DNA of 64,000 nucleotides from Flavivirga eckloniae. GTDB taxonomy: Bacteria; Bacteroidota; Bacteroidia; Flavobacteriales; Flavobacteriaceae. This document shows, one piece after another, positions 1 to 8,341 of this stretch. The notes under the pieces are model-generated. The model made no database searches and had not been told where the DNA came from. It saw nothing but the letters and a program-made list of their open reading frames with translations. The stretch is from NCBI RefSeq assembly GCF_002886045.1, contig NZ_CP025791.1, positions 2,929,001 to 2,993,000 on the forward strand, given 5' to 3'. Position 1 is the first letter of the stretch. Each line of letters starts with the position of its first letter. Both the position numbers and the translations under genes were made by a program.

Positions 1-336
1 GGCAATAAAACAGCTATACACGATCTTATTTCCTGGAGCGAAGATATAGCCAAAACCGGGCGGGAAACACAAAAGCAATTTTTACATTTTTGTTTAGATT
101 TTTTTAGGCAGGCATTGTTATTAAACTATAACGCCACAGATTTAGTTTATTTAGAGCCTAAAACACCAAAATTTAAGTTGGAAAACTTTGCGCCTTTTAT
201 ACATGGCAACAATATTTTAGAAATTAGCGACGAACTTCAAGATGCTATTTATCATATTGAACGTAATGGGAATTCTAAAATTATTTTAACCGATTTATCG
301 ATCAAACTTACGAGATTACTCCACAAGAAGCCCTAG
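1..336 (+). CDS. holB: DNA polymerase III subunit delta-prime, C-terminal part (partial)
   Basis: The frame is open from the first base, so this gene starts outside the window; 111 residues and a TAG stop are visible. The residues FFRQALLLNY and IERNGNSKIILTDLSIKL resemble the C-terminal helical collar domain of flavobacterial delta-prime clamp-loader subunits. That subunit works with gamma/tau and delta to load the sliding clamp during replication. The N-terminal AAA+ part (Walker A, zinc site) is not visible, so the call rests on the tail only. The next gene is convergent and ends 19 bases away. A GTP- or ATP-dependent relative cannot be fully excluded. Confidence 0.7.
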   Translation, partial: GNKTAIHDLISWSEDIAKTGRETQKQFLHFCLDFFRQALLLNYNATDLVYLEPKTPKFKLENFAPFIHGNNILEISDELQDAIYHIERNGNSKIILTDLSIKLTRLLHKKP

Positions 337-355
337 TGATACAATTCTTAGATTT

Positions 356-2728
356 TTAAAATTCTAATCTAAACGAAAGGTTTGGAATAATACCTAATGA
401 GGATTTATTAATTTCTTGAAATACACTAAATTTTTCTCCATTAGCTGTGAAGTTAATTGTTTTATAAGATTTACCTAAGAAGTTTTTTCTACCTGTAATG
501 TTTAATACAGACAGTCCTAATTTAGCTCGCCATTTTTCATTTTTGGAAAAGTTGAATTTATATGTGGTTGAGAAATCCAATCTGCTATAATTAGGTAAAC
601 GATACGCATTTGTTTTAGAATAATCGATTTCTATATTGTTGTTCTCCTCAAGAAAACTTATAGCTTTTGTATATGGTGTTCCGGTTCTTAAATTCCAGCC
701 TAAAGAAAAGTTAAAATTATTCCATAAATACGAATGCGTCCATGTAAAATTGTGTCTTATATCAAAATTTCCCGGAAATGGTGCTCCTCCATTAATTCCT
801 TCAAAAGTAAATTGATTATCTGTAATGGAATAGCTTAAACAAGTTCTATAATTGTCTATCTTCTTTTTTACTAATACATCCAAACCCAGAACATCACTTT
901 TACCTTTAAAAAAATGTTTATTTTCCTCATTTTCAAACCCTTTCGTTAACGATGTTAAACCATCTACTCTTTTTGCATAACCATCTACATCAACATTCCA
1001 CCCCTTTTTACTAAACGAAAACCCACTTGTTATTTGAAAACTTTTTAATACTGGAATGTCTTTTCTATTTGATAAGACCCAAACTTGATTTTCCAATCCA
1101 AAATCTTTTGTCTGAAATTCCACTATTTGGCTTACCTCCTGATGTAACTTTTCCAATGAAGATTTAAATCTTAAATGCGGTGCTATTTTAAAATCCAAAT
1201 GTAACCTTGGCTCAAAATAAAGCCTCTTGAAAGCAGACATGTAATTGGTTCTTAGCCCCGTATTAATAATTAGTTTATCATCATTTTTATATTGGTAATC
1301 TGCATAAAAAGCATGATTGTTATTTAAGTTTGTATTTCCTATCGATTCTATTTCAAACTCACCAGTTGGTGTTAAATCTCTATAACCTAATTCATAACCT
1401 ATTTCATTTGATGTAAATTGATAACCAATCCCCAACTCATTTTTCTTGTTGATTTCCCAATTGGTGTCGAAAGACATTCCAATATCACGAACTGCATTCT
1501 TTTTTGTTGTATCATAACTTATCACCCCTACTTGTCCTTCATAAGTTGAACCATTATATTCTAAATCAAAATTCGAATAATACGACCGAAAGGCATGCGA
1601 AAACGTCTTGCTGTATTTATGATTCCACGAAAAACTGGTTCCTCTATTATTTATATCTATATTATCACTTATAAATACGTTTAATAGGCTTGAAAATTCA
1701 TTATCCAATTCGTTTCTCGTATATAGGTTACTAACTACAATCTCATTATTATCATTTGGCTTTATAATGCCTTTTATGGTATAGTCTGAAAAATAAAAGC
1801 GTTCAATAAGGTGATTGACCTGATACCCTTGAGTAGATCTCTTACCATCAGTAATTTTTGTGTTTTGAAAAACCCTCTTAGATATATTCTTAAATGTAAT
1901 TGATTCAAAAAAGTCTGTAAACGATCGTCTTGCAGAAGCAATCAATGCTATTTTTTTGGCTACAGGAATTTTTATATACAAGTCTGAATGCATCATATTA
2001 AAACCAAAACCGCCCTCAACTTTTTTAGGAATTTTATTCGATGATGTAATATCTATCACGCTAGAAATCTTGCTGCCATACCTGGCTTTTGTTCCACCAG
2101 TATAAAACTTCACATTTTCGGTTATATACGGATTAAAGGATGAAATCATACCAAAAAAATGACCTGAGTGATACATTTTTATGCCATCCCAAAGAATTAG
2201 ATTTTGATCGGGAGTACCCCCTCTTACGTATAGTCCCGATGCTGTTTCCGACGGGCTTTGTATTCCCGGTAGCAACTGTAAACTTTGCAACACATCCGGC
2301 TCGGTTAATCCCGGTAGAATTCCCAAACTACTTGGTGTTAATGTGATAGATCCGTTTAATTTTTTGCTAATTCCAGAGGTGAAATACTCGTTAATAACAA
2401 CCTCATTAAGCCGTTGGGTCGTTGTTAAGTCTCTTGGATTTTTTTGCTTAAGAATATAATAACGCTCCGATACTTTAAAAAACTTAATACCGGTTTGCTC
2501 TTCTATAAACTGCAACACATCATCTAAAAGCACACCTTTACCTTGAAAAGTTACTGATTGGTTTTCAACTAATTTGGAGTTGAAAGACAGTTTAATATTA
2601 AACTCTTTTTCAAGTTCGACTATAACGTAATTTAAAGGTGTATTACTGTATAAAAATGAAGCTCTTTTTTGAGAGAACGCTTGTAATAACGAACAAATAA
2701 TAATAAAAACAGTTAATATTAACTTCAT
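356..2728 (-). CDS. TonB-dependent receptor with N-terminal STN domain (FecA-like)
   Basis: This is a 790-residue outer-membrane active transporter. A signal peptide (about residues 1-20, ending AFSQ) is followed by a secretin/TonB short N-terminal (STN) domain at about 23-95. A plug domain with LYVRGGTPDQN spans about 125-235, and a long beta-barrel ends in the aromatic LSFRLEF. The STN domain is typical of receptors that signal to an anti-sigma factor. The anti-sigma (FecR) and ECF sigma genes lie directly upstream on the same strand, 59 and 55 bases apart, so the three form a cell-surface signalling cassette. No SusD-like lipoprotein follows, so it is more likely a siderophore, cofactor or small-ligand receptor than a SusC. 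The ligand cannot be read from sequence. Confidence 0.88.
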   Translation of the reverse strand: MKLILTVFIIICSLLQAFSQKRASFLYSNTPLNYVIVELEKEFNIKLSFNSKLVENQSVTFQGKGVLLDDVLQFIEEQTGIKFFKVSERYYILKQKNPRDLTTTQRLNEVVINEYFTSGISKKLNGSITLTPSSLGILPGLTEPDVLQSLQLLPGIQSPSETASGLYVRGGTPDQNLILWDGIKMYHSGHFFGMISSFNPYITENVKFYTGGTKARYGSKISSVIDITSSNKIPKKVEGGFGFNMMHSDLYIKIPVAKKIALIASARRSFTDFFESITFKNISKRVFQNTKITDGKRSTQGYQVNHLIERFYFSDYTIKGIIKPNDNNEIVVSNLYTRNELDNEFSSLLNVFISDNIDINNRGTSFSWNHKYSKTFSHAFRSYYSNFDLEYNGSTYEGQVGVISYDTTKKNAVRDIGMSFDTNWEINKKNELGIGYQFTSNEIGYELGYRDLTPTGEFEIESIGNTNLNNNHAFYADYQYKNDDKLIINTGLRTNYMSAFKRLYFEPRLHLDFKIAPHLRFKSSLEKLHQEVSQIVEFQTKDFGLENQVWVLSNRKDIPVLKSFQITSGFSFSKKGWNVDVDGYAKRVDGLTSLTKGFENEENKHFFKGKSDVLGLDVLVKKKIDNYRTCLSYSITDNQFTFEGINGGAPFPGNFDIRHNFTWTHSYLWNNFNFSLGWNLRTGTPYTKAISFLEENNNIEIDYSKTNAYRLPNYSRLDFSTTYKFNFSKNEKWRAKLGLSVLNITGRKNFLGKSYKTINFTANGEKFSVFQEINKSSLGIIPNLSFRLEF

Positions 2729-2787
2729 TTACTACTAACCATATACATAATTAAATCGATCCTTAGTTTTTCTAAAGATCTTACTTT

Positions 2788-3717
2788 TTAATGCCCTTTA
2801 TTAACGAGCATTATTTTGTTTTTGTCTTTAATAACGTAGGAAATATTCATAGTCTCAAAAACGGTAGTTAGGGCTAACTTTAAATTTTTATGAGTAAATC
2901 CTCCTGTAAACTTTTGATTGATGTCAATTTTAGAAGCATTAAAAGTTACATTAAACTGGTTTTCAAAAGTTTTAATAACTTGAAATAATGGTGTATTCGT
3001 AAAAGTACTTTCTCCTAAAAGCCATGATGCATTCTTATTACTAAACGTCCACTCTTCAATAGTACCATTTACTATTCTAAACGCTTTTCCTTCTGTAAGC
3101 ACGGCGGCTTCATTTACATCAATACCCTTAACTTTTACGCGTCCTTCGTAACATTGAATTTCAAAGAAATTTGGTCTTGCTATCACATTAAATTCTGTGC
3201 CCAGAACCTCAACAACTCCTATGTCTGTACATACCTTAAAGGTGCTTCCTTTTTCCACATCGAAAAAAGCTTCTCCTACAAGTTTTACTTCTCTATTGTT
3301 GCTCCACAGTTTTGAATTAAAATCAACCTGCGAATTGGCATTAAGCTGTACCTTGGAATTATCTGGAAGCGTAATGGCTAACTGTTCACCAAACCCTGTT
3401 TTATAATGAGATTTTAAATTTAAAAAGTAAAATATCCCAAACACTATTACCAATATTGCTGCTGCGCCATATACCCATTTAGGCATAATATGTTTTTCTG
3501 TCTTCTTATTTGCTTTTTCTACCTCTAAACGTTCTTGTAACTTACTAAAAACATCCTGTTTATTATATGTTGGTGCTTTTAATTTTTCAGCGGCTTCATT
3601 AATTTTATTAAATTTATTATAGTCGCTCGATTTTTTAAACGCTTCTAACTCTTCGGCAGAAAGATCACCCGAAACCCATCGTGCTAAAAAAGTATCGTCT
3701 AAAAAAAATTTCCCCAT
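2788..3717 (-). CDS. FecR-family anti-sigma factor
   Basis: This 309-residue inner-membrane protein has a cytoplasmic N-terminal sigma-binding region and one membrane segment at about residues 82-102 (YGAAAILVIVFGIFYFL). A periplasmic FecR domain follows at about 110-210 (LPDNSKVQLNANSQ, VLGTEFNV), then a C-terminal DUF4974-type domain (FENQFNVTFNAS). Proteins of this type relay the receptor's STN signal to an ECF sigma factor. It sits between the sigma gene upstream and the receptor gene downstream, all on the minus strand, which fits one transcript. Its target sigma factor is inferred to be the adjacent gene. Confidence 0.92.
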   Translation of the reverse strand: MGKFFLDDTFLARWVSGDLSAEELEAFKKSSDYNKFNKINEAAEKLKAPTYNKQDVFSKLQERLEVEKANKKTEKHIMPKWVYGAAAILVIVFGIFYFLNLKSHYKTGFGEQLAITLPDNSKVQLNANSQVDFNSKLWSNNREVKLVGEAFFDVEKGSTFKVCTDIGVVEVLGTEFNVIARPNFFEIQCYEGRVKVKGIDVNEAAVLTEGKAFRIVNGTIEEWTFSNKNASWLLGESTFTNTPLFQVIKTFENQFNVTFNASKIDINQKFTGGFTHKNLKLALTTVFETMNISYVIKDKNKIMLVNKGH

Positions 3718-3772
3718 TTTTTTAGTTTTTGGTTATATAGTTAAAACAGTTATCTTTTTCTTTACCCTACTT

Positions 3773-4285
3773 TTAAATATCTCCTATACGGTCTCTTAAC
3801 ATTATTAAGGCTTGACTCATACGCTTTTCTACAGCTTTTACAGAAATTCCAACAATATCCGATATTTCAGAATACTTTTTTTTATCAATTCTACTAAGTA
3901 AAAAAACTTCGCGCTGTTTTTCAGGTAAATCGGCTAATGCCTTTTTTAATTTTCCCATAAATTCCTGTTCTTCAAGCAAAAACTCAGGGGTCTCGTTTGT
4001 CCGATCCGATACTAAATGAACTTGATGTTGTAATACCACTTTTTTATGAGCTACTTCATTAAAAAAAATATTTTTTGCTACGGTATACAAATACGATTTT
4101 GCTTTTTCAAAAATAACCTTTGCGCAATTACTCCAAAGCTTTACAAATGATTCTTGAACAATATCTTCGGCCTGTTCTATATCACCGCACTTGTAATAAA
4201 TAAAGTTTCGTAAAGTTTCCGAATGCTCATTAAAAATCGACTCATATGTTTTTTCTTCACAAACGGATCGTGTTTCCTTACTCAT
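3773..4285 (-). CDS. ECF sigma-70 factor (FecI-like)
   Basis: This is a 170-residue sigma factor with only regions 2 and 4. Region 2 includes AEDIVQESFVKLW and AKSYLYTVAKN. Region 4 includes LPEKQREVFLLSRI and the helix-turn-helix SEISDIVGISVKAVEKRMSQ. The size and the LSRIDKKKYSEIS signature are typical of Bacteroidota ECF factors paired with FecR. It is the first gene of the minus-strand cassette with the anti-sigma factor and the TonB receptor, and probably activates that cassette. A TAGATTTG element lies about 30 bases upstream of the start codon. Confidence 0.93.
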   Translation of the reverse strand: MSKETRSVCEEKTYESIFNEHSETLRNFIYYKCGDIEQAEDIVQESFVKLWSNCAKVIFEKAKSYLYTVAKNIFFNEVAHKKVVLQHQVHLVSDRTNETPEFLLEEQEFMGKLKKALADLPEKQREVFLLSRIDKKKYSEISDIVGISVKAVEKRMSQALIMLRDRIGDI

Positions 4286-4632
4286 CAGTAAATCAATAGT
4301 TACAATTTTTTGTTCAAATCTAAAGATTATTTAACAACTGAAAAGGGAATTAGTTTTTTTAACTTTTCTTTTAATAAGAAACGTTAAAACAGAAAATAAA
4401 GTGTCAAATTTTGTAAAATTTTAAGAACACCATGTTAACTGCCCAATGATTCACTTGCGATAGTATTATCAATTTTGGCACAAGATGTTTTATTTGTTTA
4501 AACTTCGTAAATAAGCACCTAAATAAAAAAACACTTGCATTCATGTATTCATTTTTATTTGAACAAAATAGTAGGGTAAAAATCTAGCTTCCTGTTCTAG
4601 GAACAATAAAAATCATTAAAAAAATTGAAAAC
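4286..4632. promoter_or_regulatory. Divergent intergenic region with sigma-gene promoter element
   Basis: This 347-base AT-rich gap separates the minus-strand sigma gene from the plus-strand repeat lipoprotein gene. On the minus strand, TAGATTTG (read as CAAATCTA at 4315-4322) fits the Bacteroidota -7 consensus TAnnTTTG. I do not see a -33 TTG at the usual distance. No clear promoter element was found for the plus-strand gene, and no hairpin or repeat stands out. Confidence 0.35.
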
Positions 4633-5361
4633 ATGAAAAATTTATTAAAATTATTACCTGTACTTTTTTTGTTTGCCACTGTATTGGTTGCATGCGATAA
4701 AGATGACGACCCTGTTATTAAATCTCCAAAATTAACTGCGGTTAAGTATAACCCAAACAGTATAACAAGTAAACCTAAAATTGCTTTTAAGAGCTCGGCA
4801 ATTGAAATAACTCCTGATAAAGCCAAAGCTACTTTTACAATTAAAGACATAAAAAAAGACGGGGAGAAGTTTACAAATCCAGGTAAAAAAGAAGGGTTTC
4901 AGATCGATGCTAACGGAAAAGTTTTTGCCGATAAAGATCATAAATTAGGAAATGGTGTTTACGTTGTAACCGTGTCTGCAAAAGATGCGTCGGATAGTAA
5001 AAACGTAAAAACAACAACTATAAAAGTTATTATTAGCGATTTAGAAAAACTAACTTCCATTGTCTATGACCCAAACAACATTACAGGAAAACTTAAAAAA
5101 GATTTTAAGAGTTCGGCAGTTAAAATAACTCCAACCAAGGCACAAGCGACTTTTACAATTAGTAAAATAACTAAAGATGAAAAAGATTTTACAAATCCTG
5201 GAGAAGGAAAAGGATTTAAGATTGATGCTTCAAAAGGGGAAGTTTATGCCGAAACAGAACATAAATTAGAAAAAGCCACTTACGTTGTAACCGTTACAGC
5301 AAAAGACAAACTAGATAACGACGTGGTTAAAACAACAACATTAAAAGTGGTTATCGATTAA
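4633..5361 (+). CDS. Lipoprotein with two tandem ~105-residue repeats
   Basis: This is a 242-residue predicted lipoprotein: hydrophobic signal with lipobox LVAC and lipidated Cys21, followed by an acidic DKDDD tail. Such Asp-rich tails are common on surface-exported Bacteroidota lipoproteins. The mature part is two copies of one unit starting near residues 34 and 140. Each contains an ITPDKAKATFTI or ITPTKAQATFTI strand, a DFTNPG-type turn, a GFKIDA segment, and a closing YVVTVTAKD strand like a cadherin or Ig-type beta-sandwich edge. I do not recognise a named family. A decayed copy of the same unit lies just downstream (5479-5718), so the locus has gained and lost repeats. Role unknown, possibly adhesion or surface binding. 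Confidence 0.75.
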   Translation: MKNLLKLLPVLFLFATVLVACDKDDDPVIKSPKLTAVKYNPNSITSKPKIAFKSSAIEITPDKAKATFTIKDIKKDGEKFTNPGKKEGFQIDANGKVFADKDHKLGNGVYVVTVSAKDASDSKNVKTTTIKVIISDLEKLTSIVYDPNNITGKLKKDFKSSAVKITPTKAQATFTISKITKDEKDFTNPGEGKGFKIDASKGEVYAETEHKLEKATYVVTVTAKDKLDNDVVKTTTLKVVID

Positions 5362-5478
5362 GCTTTTTAAATTATAACCAAATACCTTAAACTAGGAAAG
5401 TTTGCTTTACCGACAGGAAAATAAATTATGCCCCTCCTGTACAAAAAAGCAGCTTTCCTGCTTTAAACTAATGAAAAT

Positions 5479-5718
5479 ATGGAGGTCCTTTTTAGATTAA
5501 TCTCAGCAGCAAAACCATTACATACCATCAAAAAGATTACTAAAGACGGGACAAACTTTCCAAACCCTCCAAAAGGGTTTAAAATTGATTCTACAGGAAA
5601 AGTCTATACAGACGCTACTCATGAATTACCTTCTGGCAACTATATTGCAACTATTTCTACAAAAGATGAATTAAATAGAGGTATAAAATGTTACTATTGG
5701 CAATTAATACTTATTTAA
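5479..5718 (+). pseudogene. Degenerate extra repeat unit of the upstream lipoprotein
   Basis: The 79-codon frame reads IKKITKDGTNFPNP, KGFKIDSTGKVYTD and YIATISTKDELN. These match the second half of the repeat unit in the lipoprotein gene ending at 5361. There is no signal peptide; the first dozen residues and the last dozen do not match the repeat. The end looks frameshifted where the parent continues with a VVKTTTLKVVID-like strand. It probably is the remnant of a third repeat or of a second lipoprotein gene broken by deletion. A short expressed peptide cannot be excluded. Confidence 0.6.
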
Positions 5719-6015
5719 AAATATCTTAGTTTTTTAAAAACACTCGTAATAAAAACAACGTTTTATTTCATATATATTGACTTAAAATCAACTAAATAGC
5801 CCTTTAAAATCTTCAAAAAAATGCTATAAAACTTAACCCATTTTTTATGGTTCTTCATGGTCTAAGTCAAACGCTAATTAACGATGACGATAAAAATATC
5901 GTAACACACTTCAATCGTATTATTTAAAACTAATTTCTAATCATCTAAAAAAATTAGAGGGTTTTACAAACTACAATCGTTACATACTTACAATCCATTT
6001 TAATACCCCAATATC
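5719..6015. other. Gene-free AT-rich spacer
   Basis: About 297 bases after the degenerate repeat. I see no open frame with family resemblance, no strong hairpin with a T tract, and no promoter matching TAnnTTTG at a useful position. It may hold further decayed remains of the repeat gene. Confidence 0.3.
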
Positions 6016-6183
6016 ATGAAAAAAGATTTACTCTTAATTTCTCTCTCTCTCTTACTTAATAATAGCAAAACACAAATAGGTAAAAATATCGAAACGATTG
6101 GCGGTAAAACAAACCTACTACATACTTGTAATGTACAAGTTTTAAAAAAACAAAAACTTAGTTATCAACAAATTAGAAATTAA
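6016..6183 (+). CDS. Short ORF with signal-peptide-like start, unknown or gene remnant
   Basis: A 55-codon ATG frame starts MKKDLLLISLSLLLNNSKTQ, a lysine-plus-leucine start like a secretion signal, then runs through a polar stretch and stops at TAA. The phrase after the signal (IGKNIETIGG) loosely recalls the start of the T9SS propeller proteins (SQTPIGTEISS) nearby. It may therefore be the remnant 5' end of such a gene. The Crp-like regulator starts 5 bases after its stop, so the two could be translated from one message. Not recognised as any family. Confidence 0.3.
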   Translation: MKKDLLLISLSLLLNNSKTQIGKNIETIGGKTNLLHTCNVQVLKKQKLSYQQIRN

Positions 6184-6188
6184 TTAAG

Positions 6189-6755
6189 ATGACTAAATTT
6201 TTAATAGACACGTTTAAAATAACACTAAGAGAAGCTCAAATAATTTCATCCTCATTCGATAAAAAAGAATATCGCAAAGGCGAGGTATTTATAAAGAACC
6301 TAAGCATTTGCAATAAAATTGGATTTGTTAAAAAAGGCGCTTTAAAAAGCATCTCTATTGGGGATAAAAAAGAGCTTATCGATGATTTCATTTTTGAAAA
6401 TCAATTCGTATCAAACTGTTATAGTCACTTAACAAAAAAAGCTTCGAACAAATACATTGTTTGTATTGAAAACTGTACTATATATGTGATCAAATGGAAA
6501 AAGTTTGAGGAATTATCTAATAAACACCAGTTTATTGATCAAATAAGAAGAAAAGTTATTGAACGGCTATACATTTCCATGCAACAAAGATTTGATGATC
6601 TAAGACTTTTAAGCGCAGAAGAAAGATATTTAAAATTACTTTATTCAAATAAAAGAGTTGTTAATGAAATGCCACAATACGAAATCGCTTCCTATTTAAG
6701 TATAAGTGCCGAAACAGTTAGCAGAATTAGAAAAAACATTACTGTACGTTCTTGA
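6189..6755 (+). CDS. Crp/Fnr-family transcriptional regulator
   Basis: This 188-residue cytoplasmic regulator has a cNMP-binding-like beta-roll at about residues 20-115 (YRKGEVFIKNLSICNKIGFV). A connecting helix follows, then a C-terminal winged helix at about 145-185 with YEIASYLSISAETVSRIRK as the recognition region. The effector-binding residues of true cAMP receptors (the RxS motif) are not seen, so the ligand is unknown. This is usual for the many Crp-like proteins of Flavobacteriaceae. It lies 99 bases upstream of a T9SS propeller gene and may control it, which is inference from position only. Confidence 0.87.
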   Translation: MTKFLIDTFKITLREAQIISSSFDKKEYRKGEVFIKNLSICNKIGFVKKGALKSISIGDKKELIDDFIFENQFVSNCYSHLTKKASNKYIVCIENCTIYVIKWKKFEELSNKHQFIDQIRRKVIERLYISMQQRFDDLRLLSAEERYLKLLYSNKRVVNEMPQYEIASYLSISAETVSRIRKNITVRS

Positions 6756-6854
6756 TCTAAGTCAATGAAAAACAAATTAGGTTTTCAGATTTTTGTATAT
6801 AAAAACATACATTCAGTTTCTGTATCAAATCCTTGTATTATGCCTCCCAACACT

Positions 6855-8294
6855 ATGAAACAAATTTTACACTTAATTTTTCTCATTCCTTTTTTTTGTT
6901 TAAGTCAAACACCCATCGGTACTGAAATTAGTAGCGCAGGACATAGTGTATCACTCTCTTCTAACGGTTCTATAGTCGCTATAGGTAATCCATTTAATAA
7001 TACTAATGGTAATAATTCCGGTCATGTCCAGATTTATCAAAAAACGTCAACTGGATGGGTGAAGATGGGCAATGATATTGAAGGTATAGCAGCTGAAAAT
7101 CGATTAGGTTACAGTGTTTCCATTTCCAAAGATAACTCCACAGTAGCTATTGGAGCACCAAACAAAAATAAAGATGCTACGAGTTTAGGTTATGTAAGTA
7201 TTTATAAAAATGAGTCCGGCACTTGGACAAAGATGGGTAATAATATTGATGGAACTCTTTTAAATAGTGAATTTGGCGCTAGTGTATCGCTTTCATATGA
7301 TGGTTCTATTGTTGCCATCGGAGAGCCTTCTGGTAAAAACAACAATGGTCATAAAACAGGACAAGTACAAGTTTATAATTATAATACAACATCAAAAAAC
7401 TGGGAGCTGTTAGGCAATGGTATCTATGGTGAAGAATATGTTGATAACTTAGGTCACAGCATATCACTCTCTTCTAATGGGAACGTAATAGCTATTGGTG
7501 CTCCTTATAATAATGGCAGTCTTTCAGATCCCAAACTTAGTATTGGGAGCGTAAAAGTTTATGAATATAACTTATCATCAAAAGATTGGATACAAATTGG
7601 TTTAGATATTGACGGTGTAGCAAACTCTGATTATTTAGGTGCTAGCGTATCACTTTCCAAAGATGGTGATATTGTTGCTATTGGGGCAACTTCTATAGGT
7701 TCGAAGGGTTATGTGAAAGTTTTTGAAAATATTTCGGGCACATGGACGCTGATAGGAAATGTTATTGATGGAGAAGCTTCCAGTGAAGAAGCCGGTACAA
7801 GTGTATCGCTTTCTGCCAATGGTGATATTGTTGCTATTGGTGCCCCAAGTAATAATGAGAACGGAAATGATTCTGGCCAGGTAAGAATTTATAAAAACAT
7901 TTCTGGGAACTGGCAAAAAATAGGTGATGGCATCGAAGGCAAAACACCTAATAGTGTATTAGGTTTAAGTGTATCACTTTCCGATGATGGTTCTTTTATT
8001 GCTATTGGAGCATTAGGTCATGTAGATATTTATGACTTAAGTCCCGTACTATCATCAGATAGCTTCGCTCTGTCCCAATTTAGTATGTTTCCCAATCCTT
8101 CAACCTACCAAACAACCATTAAATTAAACAAAGGATTAACCTTAAAAAAAGTTGCAATCTATAATAATCTGGGTCAGTTTATAGAATCTACCCAAAAAGA
8201 TGTTATAAATACATCCCAACTGTCCTCTGGACTTTACTATGTAAAAATCACAACAAATAAAGGCGAAGCCACTAAAAAATTAATAATAGAATAA
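6855..8294 (+). CDS. Secreted FG-GAP-like beta-propeller protein with T9SS type A sorting domain
   Basis: The chosen ATG gives a clean signal peptide (MKQILHLIFLIPFFCLSQ); an upstream in-frame ATG at 6765 would put 30 polar residues before it. The 479-residue protein holds about seven repeats of 50-60 residues, each with a strand like VSLSSNGSIVAIGAP and a segment like GQVRIYKNISGNWQKIG, an integrin/hyalin-type propeller. The last 75 residues (FSMFPNPSTYQTTIKL, LSSGLYYVKITTNKG, KKLIIE) form a type A carboxy-terminal domain recognised by the type IX secretion system. It should be exported to or beyond the cell surface. A close paralogue lies at 53726-55174. Ligand or adhesion role unknown. Confidence 0.85.
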   Translation: MKQILHLIFLIPFFCLSQTPIGTEISSAGHSVSLSSNGSIVAIGNPFNNTNGNNSGHVQIYQKTSTGWVKMGNDIEGIAAENRLGYSVSISKDNSTVAIGAPNKNKDATSLGYVSIYKNESGTWTKMGNNIDGTLLNSEFGASVSLSYDGSIVAIGEPSGKNNNGHKTGQVQVYNYNTTSKNWELLGNGIYGEEYVDNLGHSISLSSNGNVIAIGAPYNNGSLSDPKLSIGSVKVYEYNLSSKDWIQIGLDIDGVANSDYLGASVSLSKDGDIVAIGATSIGSKGYVKVFENISGTWTLIGNVIDGEASSEEAGTSVSLSANGDIVAIGAPSNNENGNDSGQVRIYKNISGNWQKIGDGIEGKTPNSVLGLSVSLSDDGSFIAIGALGHVDIYDLSPVLSSDSFALSQFSMFPNPSTYQTTIKLNKGLTLKKVAIYNNLGQFIESTQKDVINTSQLSSGLYYVKITTNKGEATKKLIIE

Positions 8295-8341
8295 ATTACA
8301 ACAATATAAAGCCCTTTTTGCCCTCAAAATCTCAAACTATC

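Noticed and set aside
356-2728. TonB receptor as the SusC of the glucan locus
   Set aside because: It lies 12 kb away on the other strand, has an STN domain with its own sigma and anti-sigma genes, and no SusD partner.
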